From contig JAYGXS010000005.1 of NCBI GenBank assembly GCA_036362985.1, forward strand, positions 32,697,498 to 32,761,497: DNA of 64,000 bases, read 5' to 3'. The translations under genes were made by a program, and so were the position numbers. Each line of letters opens with the position of its first letter. The first letter of the stretch is position 1. The notes beneath the pieces were generated by a model. The model saw nothing but the letters and a program-made list of their open reading frames with translations, made no database searches and was not told where the DNA came from. This document shows, piece after piece, positions 10,209-22,200 of this stretch. The DNA is from Ligula intestinalis. Taxonomy: Eukaryota; Platyhelminthes; Cestoda; Diphyllobothriidea; Diphyllobothriidae.

Positions 10209-11440
10209 GTTATTTCAGAATTATTTTTTTTGGAAAAAGTACCTGTATCCTCTGGAAAGGTATGTTAGTGCTAAGGACTCTTTAAGTCTAGATCAGATAT
10301 CAGAAATAACAGTTGCCTTAGAAATTGAAATAAGTCAACCTTGATCGCTGTTCATTTATCCTGCTTTAATTCTTGAGTTTTCTACGAAAAACCATTTTAT
10401 GCCATTTTTGACTTAATTTGAGTACAAACCATTGGCAAAACCGTATTTAACTAATCGAAGCTACTGAATAAACATAACCTTTTCTCCTAACAACCTTCAA
10501 CTCCCCAGCTCGACCTTTGATAATCTTGTTTGGTCAATGAGCCTATTTGCTTCGCATTAGTTTTTGTTCGAATTTCATTCAACTTTTGCCTCACCGTAAG
10601 ATCGGTTTCCGTTATTTTTACGTTGAGAATAATGTAATAATAATATTAAAATAGTGATTATGGAACACATGTTAACTTGCAACACTCAGACAACTAAAAC
10701 CACTCCGGCAGCTGTCGGATATGCGGCTCTTGATTCGCGTTTTGTGTTACTTCGCTGCTAATGATGGGCATGTGGTACTCATTTTCGAAAAATTCGTGAT
10801 TCTAATCAAATTATATGCTTGGTTTATCGTTTGTGCGTACATTTGGGTTATAAATGTATATATATGCAGGGACTTCTTGTTGGCGAACACCGTTTTTCTG
10901 TCTTCTCCGCTTCTAATGCATCTGCGAGTGGACTAGTGTCTCACACATTATTCAGTATCAATTTATTTTAGTGATATGTAGGTAGATTACCTCTGAGTTT
11001 CCTATTTGTGCATGTGTGTCGTGGTAGAAAAAAATGCTTCCTCAGTCTAACTTTCCCTCGCCAACTGTAATGTTCCCTACAGAGTATTTCGCTCATCTTT
11101 TAAAATATTCCTCGTTGGAATTTAGGTAGAAATTCCGGCCTTCTCTTCTTACTACGTGATGTTTTTAATCTTAAAGTACTTATAGATACAACTGTCATAT
11201 TGTATACTTTCTCAGTTTTCGAGTCCAACCCCCTTGTAGCCTTGCACCTTGTGCGTACCTGTTAGATGTTATCTGGACAATGTCTTTCACCTTGCCTCAC
11301 ATGACAGTTCGACCGTCGGTTTTGACGTTTTACACCAGGTGCTCCACCAAAGGGTGGTGCGAGGACAGCGACTTGCGCTTGGATTAGTTTTAAGTGATAG
11401 TAGACTTGTGAAGAATTTTGCACGCTCCCCTAGTTTACCC
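10209..11440. other. AT-rich intergenic DNA
   Basis: No frame longer than 75 codons and no domain, splice-flanked exon or repeat match that I can support. Composition is clearly AT-rich, with poly-pyrimidine and ATAT patches. It may contain the upstream region of PDP1, but no promoter element can be assigned. Confidence 0.4.
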
Positions 11441-11444
11441 ATCT

Positions 11445-11690
11445 GTGACCGGTGTCAAGACAGAGTCAAGGAAGCCGAAGGTAGGATCAGGCACAGGTGG
11501 TCGGCAATCGCAATTGCAGCCGCAACAAGTACTGGTGGTTGGCACGGCCAAAGCCGCCCTTATGCGTGCCATCACGCCCCCTCCCCATGTTCCGCATTTG
11601 CTATGGGAACGCAAATCGAATAAGCTTGCCATGCCCTGATCTGATCCCGTGTTTGTCCAGCGCATCTACGACGCGGTCTATTTGCGGCAT
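11445..11690 (-). repeat. Dispersed repeat R1, minus orientation
   Basis: This segment reads as the reverse complement of about 61795-61985. Shared blocks on its plus strand include CCGGTGTCAAGAC, GGCACGGCCAAAGCCGCCC, CTTATGCGTG, TTCCGCATTTG, CTTGCC...CCCTGATCTG and CCAGCGCATCTAC. Several short open frames inside it come only from its GC-rich composition. I do not recognise the family. Confidence 0.65.
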
Positions 11691-11703
11691 ATACACTTGT
11701 TGA

Positions 11704-13058
11704 GAATGGTTCAGCTTATTTCATATTAGTGGAGGCCGGATACAAAACGTTGAAAAGCAATCTCAAAAGTTTAGTCCACAGTCTCTTCACATCAGAGGTT
11801 TTCAATATTCAGTCAAATAATGTTGATACCTAAAATGAAATTGAGTGTGTACTTATCAGAACACGCTGAGTCAGCTCAATGCTAGATTACTTCTCGATGC
11901 CTGGGGCCGATGCTGACAGAAAGGACGGCTTAGACCATGCTTTTGTGAGGATTGGACTTCTCCTCTAAATAAAGGACAATTTGCATTATTGAAAGGCACT
12001 CGTTCAATAATGTGACCGTCTTTAGTCGATTTGCCATGTTTGTTTAGACAACAGTCGTCCTTAGGACCTGTTCAGGTTAAACAAGTTTCCTGGGGCTGAC
12101 CTGGATTCATTCCAGTATTTGCTGGACTATATCCGGACCCACCACAAGAATTAGATATTTCGCAAAATTTAAGGACTGTTCTTACTCGGACAACGTAAAC
12201 TTAATGGACGTGCGTTGTGAGATGACGTGCTCTGTGAACTTTGTGAGTAGCGGACTTTGGGATGAGACTGCCTGGGATCTGGAAGACAATGCAGGTTACA
12301 CATGCTGAAAGATTTTGTCGAATTTTCAAGATGTGCCAACTCATTTATCCGCCTGCCCCATCGGTCCGAAAAAATAATGTAAATCTGACAGCGTCAGTAT
12401 CCAACTCGAAACTTTAATGGGAAGAACATGTTTTAGAACTTATGAACACGATAGATTTGGTCCCTCAACTAAAGTTCTTCGAAGATATTCCCACTGATTT
12501 AACCGCTGTTGTTGCCCAATCAAGGTCCAATGATTCATAAACCATTGCTGTCATCATAGCAAGTCCCAGACTTCTATCAAATGACGTACTTATAGTCCCA
12601 TTAAAAGTTGTCTACGAGTTAATGACCTTAGGGAAGACACAACCCGTATACCATCAAGCGTTTAAAACCATCCCTACCTGTCACTACATTAATAATTGGC
12701 GAAAGAAGAAAGACAATGTAAATAAGCCAATATGAATGTATTCTCTGGCTGTATTCTAGACACTGCTTCCAGATTCACAGTATCCGGATGATGGTCGGCC
12801 TTTGCGTATTCCTGACCGTATCTACAACTATGTCGATTCGTTATGGGAGTAACCTTTTTGCGAAATGTGCCTCAATTAAGTCCCAAGGAGTTACGTTAAT
12901 CAGACGTGTGATCTCCAATCAAAAATTCTTATCCTTTGACGCATTTGTGACCCAGCTGCTACTATCTATTTGTATTCTACTTTATACTCGCTAATTGTCT
13001 TCTGTTATATGATTCCTCTATCAACAGATTATCCCTTTCGTCACCTTCCCTTGGCTGC
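11704..13058. other. Intergenic region upstream of PDP1 coding start
   Basis: AT-rich with no coding signal that I trust. It should contain the PDP1 promoter and any 5' untranslated exon, but I cannot identify a TATA box, initiator or leader exon with confidence. Confidence 0.4.
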
Positions 13059-13271
13059 ATGGCCACAGCTACATCCCGGTGTGTTGTCCGGCCCTGTAAC
13101 CTTAATGGTTGGATCCTCCTGCTTCCCAGACGAAACTTTCGCGAGTTTTGTGATGATATCAGTACTTTCTCACAGAAGAAAATGAGCACTGCTGATGTTA
13201 ATAGACGCATCTTTGAAAGCGAATTCTATTGTTTTCCGAGAAACAAAAAACTCGGCTTCACGGCAAATCAA
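13059..13271 (+). CDS. PDP1: PDP1 exon 1: N-terminus with possible mitochondrial presequence
   Basis: Exon end 13271 is followed by GTGAGT; phase 0. The C-terminal part, MSTADVNRRIFESEFYCF...LGFTANQ, aligns with the segment just before the catalytic core of PDPs, where LTPPQVNSIL..NE and LGFDSNQ are found in vertebrates. The upstream residues from ATG 13059 (MATATSRCVVRPCNLNGW then LLLPRRNFREF) are rich in R, S and hydrophobics with few acids at first, as expected of a matrix-targeting presequence. An alternative is an internal exon starting at 13176 after the acceptor-like TTTCTCACAG, in the same frame, with the presequence on an exon not recognised. Confidence 0.7.
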
Positions 13272-16200
13272 GTGAGTACAATTGATGTGTCTTTACTGTG
13301 TATTCGTCGTTCTTGCCTTTCGAAGCGTCGCTAGTAACAAGGAAACCGCGTTGCCTTTGGGGGGCTTAGCGAGGCTGTGGCTTGCATGCGTCCTCCACAC
13401 CAGTCGTCGCCGAGCCTATCTGGCGAAAATGGCCCCTTACCTGTTGTTTCGCAAGACTTTACGGGTAATTTGGAGTTCGCCAAGCACTCCTTCGTGGATA
13501 TGACAGAATAGGTCTACGTTAATGGACGCTTTCCAAGCTTCGTACGCCGCCTCCTTGATTTCGGACTTTTGGTCGACGTAAATTCACACTCCAACTTGGA
13601 TCCCACTAACGCGCCCATGCCCCACTTTTCTATGCTTTTTGCTGGGTTTAAAGTTCAAAATGAAAATGAATATTTATTTGCTCCTCTAAATCATGTTTTT
13701 TTTCTGTAGCACTATTTAGTTTAAACAGTTCTTTACATCAGATTGGCTATCTAAACCGGCTCCATGTTGCCGACTACACGTATGCCGACTTTCATTGTGA
13801 TCTGTCTTCGACAAATTTCCAAGTGAGGTTGGATCGTTTGGCGTGCCAGCCTCAGAAACCGTAAGCCATGCGGCAGGAGGTGCGCCCAAAGTCCGATTTT
13901 GACCCCCTTCATTCTTATCTTTTATTGGTCACTTCATGAGTGTTTAGGCCCTTCGATTTGTTGAGAAGGTGGACATACAGATTAGTTTTGCTATGGGGTT
14001 AGTGCAGTAGATAACCGAGCCACCTGGGTCGACGGGTATGAAGTATGTAGTTCACTGATTGGCATCCGAACCATATAGGTAGTCCCTTCATTGAGACGCG
14101 ATTGGTAAAACAAATCCGGCGAATTAAGCACAACCGTCGTTGATCGAACTTGTTCAGTCGGACATGATGCCCGACTTCCGTCAAAATGAAAGCAGCAGTG
14201 CCTGAGGCGTGTACACGCCTTCTTTGGGCACGAAGAAACACGTGATAACGGCTCACGAGCTGCCGGATTATCCGCACATGCAGTCTCTGGGACAGCCAAC
14301 TGCAGGTGCCTGCGTGCCCTGCTATCAACCAATTCACTGAATAAACCGACGGTAAATGACCTTCGCCTATGCTTTCACGTTCACATAGCCTCAGCGGACA
14401 GACGCATGCGCAGGCCCAGATCTAGCCGCTTTTCGGAGGCACTAACCATTATCTTCTCTCCATGATAAATGACGTCTGTTGCTGTATTTCTTCTTCTTAT
14501 TCTTCTTCTCCGGTTTCTCCTTCTTCTCCGTCCCCCAAAACGTGGCTGTGCTGTGATTATTTTAGCGCTTCGAGCATACTTGCTGTCGTGAACTAAACTC
14601 AGTTTGGTCTCCTGTGTATTCGTTTCCACCGAACCTAATGAAGGCTGCGTGCGCCAATGTGATCCGGTTGCCTGTAGCGCAGGCTGTCCACCGGTTTTAT
14701 AGCCTTTTCCTCTACCGGGATCTGACAAATTTCTCTACCAGCGAAACTGGAGACAACATTGTCTTGGAGTAATTAAATTCCAGGTTTTATGTGCATGTAT
14801 CTGATCAGATTCCCTGCTGCGGAGGCTGTCAACTAGTTCTTGCGCTTTTACGCCTTTCGTGACCGCACAAATGTTTCCTGCGGTGAAACCCGAAGCAACC
14901 GATCTACCGTTATCGTCTTTGTACATAACTGAAACACTGCAAAAGAACTCCACAACGTCCTGTAGGTAGGAGACGCGGTACACTGACCATGCATTTCTGT
15001 AATACACAGATGCTGTGGCGACACGCGTTGAAAAACCCTGCTTTTAGCGCAACTGAACGGAGCTGTCGAAAAACTGCGTGTTTCAGAGGCGTTAGCGGCC
15101 ACATAGAAATTAGTTCTTGTCGCAGTTTAAATCATGGTCCCCTGCCCTGTCATGATAAGCCCTAATGGGCTCTTTTTGTTTAATTGATTCATTGCAGTTT
15201 AGCACAGGAAATATCCGAAAGGTTATCTGCTAATTATACGCCAGTGGTCTGCTGACCACACTATACCATTTTTTGTGCAAGGGGCAGCTGATTGGTTAGT
15301 GACGTGGGCTGAAATGGTCTATGCAACCATGTCGGCTATTTTTATTGCATTATGACACATTTGGAAACTACTGTAAAAGTCAACTGTGTAATGCGTTGAC
15401 AAGGCGAACTAGAAACGGCTATCCGCAGGAAGGTAACGAACACCACAAAGCTGTGTAAGAATAGTTCAAAATAATCCAAAATATTGCCGAAATGCAGAAG
15501 AAAAGCACTTAAAGTCCGATATCTCCGTGACCAGTTTTTGCGGAGCGGCTATCTGAAGGCGTGCCTAAGCTGATCCATAAGTGTTCGACCCTCGAGGACC
15601 CAACAAAAACCAGGTCCATACGGAATGGCGTGCGCTGTCATACATGAAGGACGTGTCAACGGTGACCCATCACATTGCTGTAAAACTAGGCATCTGAATT
15701 GCGCGCCGTCCAATGCTACCATATGCAACAGGGTTATGAAAATCAAGGACCGATTAAATCGTAGTAGACGATTGAGTGCAACGTATTACATCCCGTACCT
15801 TAACTGTCCTCGGAACTAAACAAGACTGGACGCATACTTGGATTACGCTTTCACGAACATAAGCTGACTGTAAGACGGGGTGATTGATTATTACAAGTGA
15901 CTGACTAGAAGTACGAAAGGGGCACGAGTTTACCTTCACAGCCACGAAAACAATCGCCCATACCAGGAGCAACACAAGCCGGGAATCGGTTGAAGCCTGT
16001 GCCTTCGAGGAGGACGTAGTCAATCGATATATGGATCTGGCTTCGACGTACAGAGCTCTGCGCAGTCACCTTCGGACTGGCTTTACTGGTGGTTGATTAG
16101 CTCTTTTCCCTATAAATTCCTCATTTTTTGTTGCCCCCTTTACCTCTGATGCTGAACGCTCGAATGCTCAAGTGAATAGAGACGTGCTTCGCGTGAGCGA

Positions 16201-19200
16201 AGACCCTGCTTCTTTACTTATACGTACATCTGAAATGCGAAAATTTGCCTCTACCCGCTTGTCGCAGACACACGCTTCTGATATCTCATATCATTTGGTT
16301 GTTTTCGTTGTTGTTTCAGCTCGACGTAAATCGGCCAGTGGAGGATCGGTGGTCGGCCTATCGGCTAGGTGGTGCCATGGTCTTCAACGATTACCTCCAC
16401 TTCAACTCCTCCCACCCTCTCTACTCTCTCTGTAAGGAATTCCCCGGTGGTCACCTCTTCAGCGCCGTGGACGGGCACGCGGGTCACACTTGTGCGCACG
16501 CCGTCAATCTCCTGCATCCAGACTACCTGGCCGCGATAATGCTGCCGCACCGCCTTATCCCCGCGGTGCTTGCCAACTTGGAGGAGGTCGCGGTCAGTCC
16601 CGCCTGTACACCGCCAGCCATTCAGATCTGCGAACTGTCACAGCCCTACCTCGCGGACTCGGAGGCCTTCATGACCACCGCGCCGGAGGCCTTACAGACC
16701 GCAAGTGGCGAGGCGGGAGAAGAGGAGGACGTAGACACGGCCTTCCTGCACGGTAACCAAGCTAGCAATTGGCGTCTCTGCGGCCAGTGGGGAAGCCTGG
16801 ATGCACAGGTAAACCAACGACGCTCCATTAACATCCGACGTCTCCTGCATGAACGTCTGGAAGCTGGTGAAACAGGAGATGAATCGGGTGAGTGTTTGCA
16901 TCTCTCTGAAAAATACACACAGGGAGACTGAGGTAGCACTGATCGAGATTGGTTAGTCTAGAAAGGAATCATGTGGATGAGGTTATAAAACTGCCTGAGG
17001 GAGAGAGTTCTACCGTCGTTACCCCACCGCGAGCCCAACAGTAGGGTGAACACAGAGATGGTGACTTGCGCGCGAATTAGTGCATAGGGAAGCGGACATG
17101 CACAGTTCCTATCTCACTCTCTTTCCTCACCACATAACTTTAATGGCATGGACAGCTTCAGGCCAACTGCAGACGGCCTAGGGTGGAATGTTTAACATAA
17201 CTAAATTTTAGCGTAGGCGCGTACCACACGTACGTGATCTGGTCCCCAAAACGTGCACCAGACTTTTTGTGAGGGCAGGGTGGATTTTTCATGGCTGAAA
17301 GTGCCACAACAGCCGTATTAAGAATGTGCCGCTGTGTACTACTGACTTTTAAGTCCGGAAAAGGAATAAGTTATCACTTCAGTGGCGAACTTCTAAAGTA
17401 TAACGCATAGTGCGTCACAGTCATTATGGTGAGAAATGCGTTGACGTGGCATGAGTATGAATTCCCCGGTGTCAGCTTCACCCTCTTCTCGGTGGGCTTT
17501 TGGAATTAAACCGCAATTTTTCTGCTCTCCGTTCGCATGTGACTTTTCTTACACGAAAATCGGCTAGCCTATTTGGTTCATTTTATATGGATTTTTTCCT
17601 TTCCCCTCCCCCTTTGTTTATTGAACGAACCATAATGGGGTCATCCGCAGACTACGCTAACACCGTTTTGAAGGAAGAAAAGTCTTTGGGACTTGTTCAA
17701 CGATGCCGACAATTGCAATCTTCGGCCCATTATGCATCTTTTGTGGTCTTCCGGTGTTATGTGGTTTGCGGATCCGCGGTGAATGGATGACTTTTTTGCT
17801 GAACATTTTGCGATAAAACCTTCAAAATAAGGCGTCTCTCTATCTCTTTCATAAACCAATCGAATGTTGAAGCCTTGCCACCGGCTGATAGATTGGGCAA
17901 AGTGGTGGGAAAGCCTACGTCCCAAGCGTGCCACACACATGTACGGCGGCAGTCTTTTGTTTGAACACTCACCGCAGCGCATATCCAACACAGCCTGGTG
18001 TGGGAGCCGCACCTTTCACCCAAAACACAAGCACATGTGTATGTAAACTACCGCCATAGAGTACGACGGAGCAGCCCCTCCCCACCACGCTGCCCCGACA
18101 TCCCCTCCTCCACACCGCCGGGATTGAGGTCCACCCGGCGGGGCTCCTGATCCAACGAAGGCTACTAGCCGGACACGCGAGGATATCTAACTTGAGCGTC
18201 AAGATGCCTGTAAATGAAGATTTGCGTTTCCATGCGGACTTTTGAAATTGAGCCCCCATTTTTTCCTCCCTCCTCACCTCGGTTAGCGTACCTCCCCCAT
18301 TATAAAACCATTTTAACCCCTCCTGGTTTATTTAAACTACAATGAGGTCATCAGTGGACGACGCTAGCGCCGCTTTGAAACCAGTCCAGTTTGACCTCTA
18401 TTTGACGAATTCTCCAAGGAAATTGATCCACAATGTCGACAATTGCAGTCATCGACGAGCATGGATTGCTTTTGATTTCGCGGTGTTGTGAATTTATGCG
18501 CCTAATCTTATTCCTTTTGAATAAAGGACGATTTGGCTGAAAATTGTAGAATTATATTTTCAAAATAAAGCGTCTCTCTCTTGGAAGGCATACTTGGAGT
18601 CTGTGTTCGAAAAAATGTGTCATACCTCCTTTCAGGATAACCCTCTGCAAGGGGGTCCTCGACCGCCACCAGCATTTATGCCCTTCATGGGTCTACGATA
18701 GTTCCTTCTGTCCCTCCTCCGCAAAAAAATGTTGCAACTTTGTGGCTCATTCCTTTGTTGCCCTCGCCCCCTTGTAGACTGCGATTGCGTGATGCACGCA
18801 AACGGTAACATCTATGACAGTGAAGGTTTCCTCGTTTCCGAAGGCTCCCAGTTGCCTGTCAGTACTCCCGAGGGCGCCCCACCAGACTGCACTACTCTGG
18901 GCACGGCCACCACCATTGCCTCTATGCTTCGGCGTGGAATGACGCGACTGGACTCTGACATCACCACCGCCGGCATTCCAGATCCGACAAACGGTCTCAA
19001 TAAGTCCCTCCTGCGCATCGTCCTCAGCGGTTGTGTTGCTACAAGCGTCTACATCCCAAACGGCCAGGACGTGGTCTACGTAGCTCAGGTAACCTTTTCT
19101 TCCGCTCTTTTTTCACCTCTGTGCCCTTAACTGCTCCTTTCTATATTTCGTGCATTCCCGACTGAACCTCACCTTGCCGCCCAGCATGTGGACTCTGGCT

Positions 19201-22200
19201 TGGGAGCCCGATAGTGCTCCTCGTAGGTTAAAACAGATGGCTTCGTTGAGAAAACAACCTGGCTGCTGCCCCAGTCAAACTGCCCTGAAATCCACCCTGC
19301 ATGCCACGACCGATACGGCGATTCCTCGCGCCCACGTGCGTACGAAGACTGCGTGTGATGTCGCTGTGCGCCTGCAATTCATGCTGACTAAACTGTTCTA
19401 TGTTTTTTTACTGACCTCATTCCACACTCTCCGATCCAAAGTTGTGTCTTTCCTGGGCTGCAGCGTTCATTAGGTTTACCACTATGAATTTGATCGGAAA
19501 TCCGACCTTCACGAACTTCTATGAAGCACATCTGCGTTTTTGCTTTCTGTAGTTATCTTGCTTGTTACTGCGTTGACAGCTTACTTCTTTTTATTTGGCG
19601 TTCTCTGCGTATGTGTTCGTTTTATTGCGCCCCATCATCGCGCCTCTCCTTGTGCGTGTCCCTTCGCGGGCCTTGGGTACTTTCGGTTGCAAGCATCCGT
19701 TTCAGCCACAGGGACCTCTTATCCAATTTCTGGGACAAGGCCGCACGTTTTGCTTTCATTCCGCAGACAGCTTACCTCGCCTATTTGGTCCGTGTATGAT
19801 CTCAGAATTACGGGGACTGTGTTGGTAGTGCGTGTAGACGAGCAAATTATGCTCGATTTTAGAGAAGATTCCCTGCTTTCCTGGAATGTGTTTTTGGATT
19901 CGCACAGATTACTTAAGTCTGGTTGTACTAATCACTATCGTACAGCTCAATCCCAACGTCGACATGTCGGCTTTTGAACGAACTTCGTCTTGCCGGCTGC
20001 CAACAAAAAATATTCCGTAAAAATTGTTACTCAAGCAGTACTCATTTTCCCGTTTATTTTTGCTGCCATTTCTTCTTGGTTGAACTCGTTTGGTAGCAAC
20101 TTACGCTTTCGTCGGTTTTTATACTTGGAGAATTACTATCTGTCGGTTTTTAAAAAAAATTCTAAATTGCCCAACAATTTTGAACCTTATTGTCCGTTAC
20201 CCTCGAATTCAGGGTCTCCACAGTACAAACTGTGTACTTTATGTCTAAGGCAAAGAAAATGTTTCCCTAGGTTGTGAGAAAAAAATCACCTAGTTCTGGT
20301 GCGGATCATGTTTCATAATTTGTAAGTAGCCTTAATTGAGGCACATATACGCTGATTTACGAATACACATTTTACAGTGGTAAAAAATCTCACAAATAGA
20401 AACCTTTTTACCCGAAAGGTACTTTTTCTTCAAGTATAAAATTCGAAGAATGCGTCTCTTTCTACCAAGATGGCACCTTTTTGTGCATGTTTTCTATACT
20501 TTAATTTACAAGAACCCTGAAAGTAAATGAGAAAAAAGCATGCTACGTAGGTAGCCAGTTTTTTTTATAGAAGATACTTTTGGCAGGCAGTCATAACGAA
20601 GGTCGTTGAGCAGCCCATATCCCGACGTGACCGAAATTCATCGAGATTAGGCTGCAGGGTAATCATTATTACAACCACGCTAAGGTACTGTGTGCAAATC
20701 GAAAACAGACTTTCGGTGGATACTTTATGAGATAAGAAATTTACTGTAGGTAAACAAACACCATTTACGTAAGAGTGCACACTAGCTATTTCGTTTATGT
20801 GCAAAACAAGTGTATACATTCGTCACTGCAGGACCCCGTGACGACGTTATAACCGGCATGCTCGTCCTAACGCCGTGTGATCAGCCGGATTCCGTGACAG
20901 AGTTGAAGCAGGAACTAGGCCAAAGAATTACATTTTATCGAACTAAAAAAGCTGCGCATTTTATTTTGCTTCAACCTGCTTGAACAGGGATGGTTTGCAC
21001 AAAACGGATATTTGGCTGGCCGCCATAACTTATCCGCCCCAAGGCTTTTGTTCAACATCATTGCAAATGCTCTCCTCCCAGACTTGCCGACCTTAAGGTT
21101 CGACCAATGGCGGCTTTGGCGTATCGCTGCAACACGTGCCTACAACCAATGCACACGCACACACAAACACAGTTGTTCTAATAAAAGCAGCCAAAAAAGT
21201 GCATGCCCTGTTGCGCGAGAGCTGACAACCGCCTAAGTCACGAGTCATGGTCGATTGGACAAACACATTGACCTTGCCCTCCCTATTCAGCGCTGAACCA
21301 GATGAAAAATACCCACCAAAACCTTAACATCCATTTTAATCCCAACCCCTTAATTTTTCCTGGAATGCAGCAGCACCAAACTATCTCTCTATTACGGGGC
21401 GTTCCTATTCGTCTGTCCTTCCTAAGCGCTATCCCTACCAATCCTTCAGCTACTAGGTGCGTGTGTGTGTGGTGTACTCTCTGGCCCCGCCCACAATGTG
21501 GCTGCAGAAAATAGCAAAATGTCGGCATCTACTGTGTGCACAGAGACTGGCGAGTCGCCGGCTAAAGTCTATAAATTCGTTTGCGAATAGTATAAAAAAG
21601 TACTGGAACGCGGTTGCTGAGGTGACTGCCTGATGCGCGGTTACCGCCCGGGCATTTTCGGTGGCCTGAGTAAAGTGCGTTTGGGAAAGCAAATCGAGAA
21701 TATTTTTTCGCATTGATTTGTGACAGTCTTATTTTCGAGAGGAAAGGCGCACAAAGTACGTTTCTCTTCCTCCATTTTAGAACATTGTGTTGTTGTTAGC
21801 TGAAGGGGGACGCCTTGCCCTGGGCACCTTCCTAGCGGCGAGGCTTAGTGGACCTAGCCAGGTCTACCGTAGGAAACTGACAGGAGGGTAGGCTTGTCTA
21901 GTGCTAATTCCCTCTCCCCCTCCATCGTATGCGCGAATTATTGTTTGAATTGCGCCGAACTAATAAAACATGGGGCTTGGAAGAATTTTAGCCGTTTAAA
22001 AACATTAAAAATAAATGATATATGGAGCGTGGTTGCTGTTTAGTCTTTTCGCTGATTTGTCGTTCTGTTGACGCGTAAACCAGACGTGACTACTTTGTCT
22101 CTGCTTGTCTCCTGCTCTGTGTCTCTCTTACTCTGATGCGGTCTCTCATTGGGGCCAAAAAGTACGGTCCCGTGAGTGCCTTCAAACACTACCGCGGACT

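Larger units (their letters stand above)
16888..18777. other. PDP1 intron 2, filled with repeats
   Basis: Contains two plus-strand copies of repeat R3 (17495-17870 and 18225-18600) and one copy of R4 (18055-18190). The first 600 bp shows no recognisable element. It ends in CTCGCCCCCTTGTAG before exon 3. Confidence 0.6.

Noticed and set aside
13991..14337. Minus- and plus-strand hints of PLE endonuclease (RDN..SR, then a Gly/Ser stretch) near 14240-14300
   Set aside because: Too few matching residues over too short a span compared with the convincing fossils at 15.6 and 34.0 kb.
15754..16023. 89-codon minus-strand frame with a hydrophobic segment resembling a membrane helix
   Set aside because: Antisense to the PLE fossil in PDP1 intron 1 and has no further support.
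16646..16939. Minus-strand frames over PDP1 exon 2
   Set aside because: Shadows of a GC-rich coding exon on the other strand.
19540..19977. 145-codon plus-strand frame in PDP1 intron 3
   Set aside because: Aromatic-rich translation of pyrimidine-rich DNA; no domain and no start or splice support.
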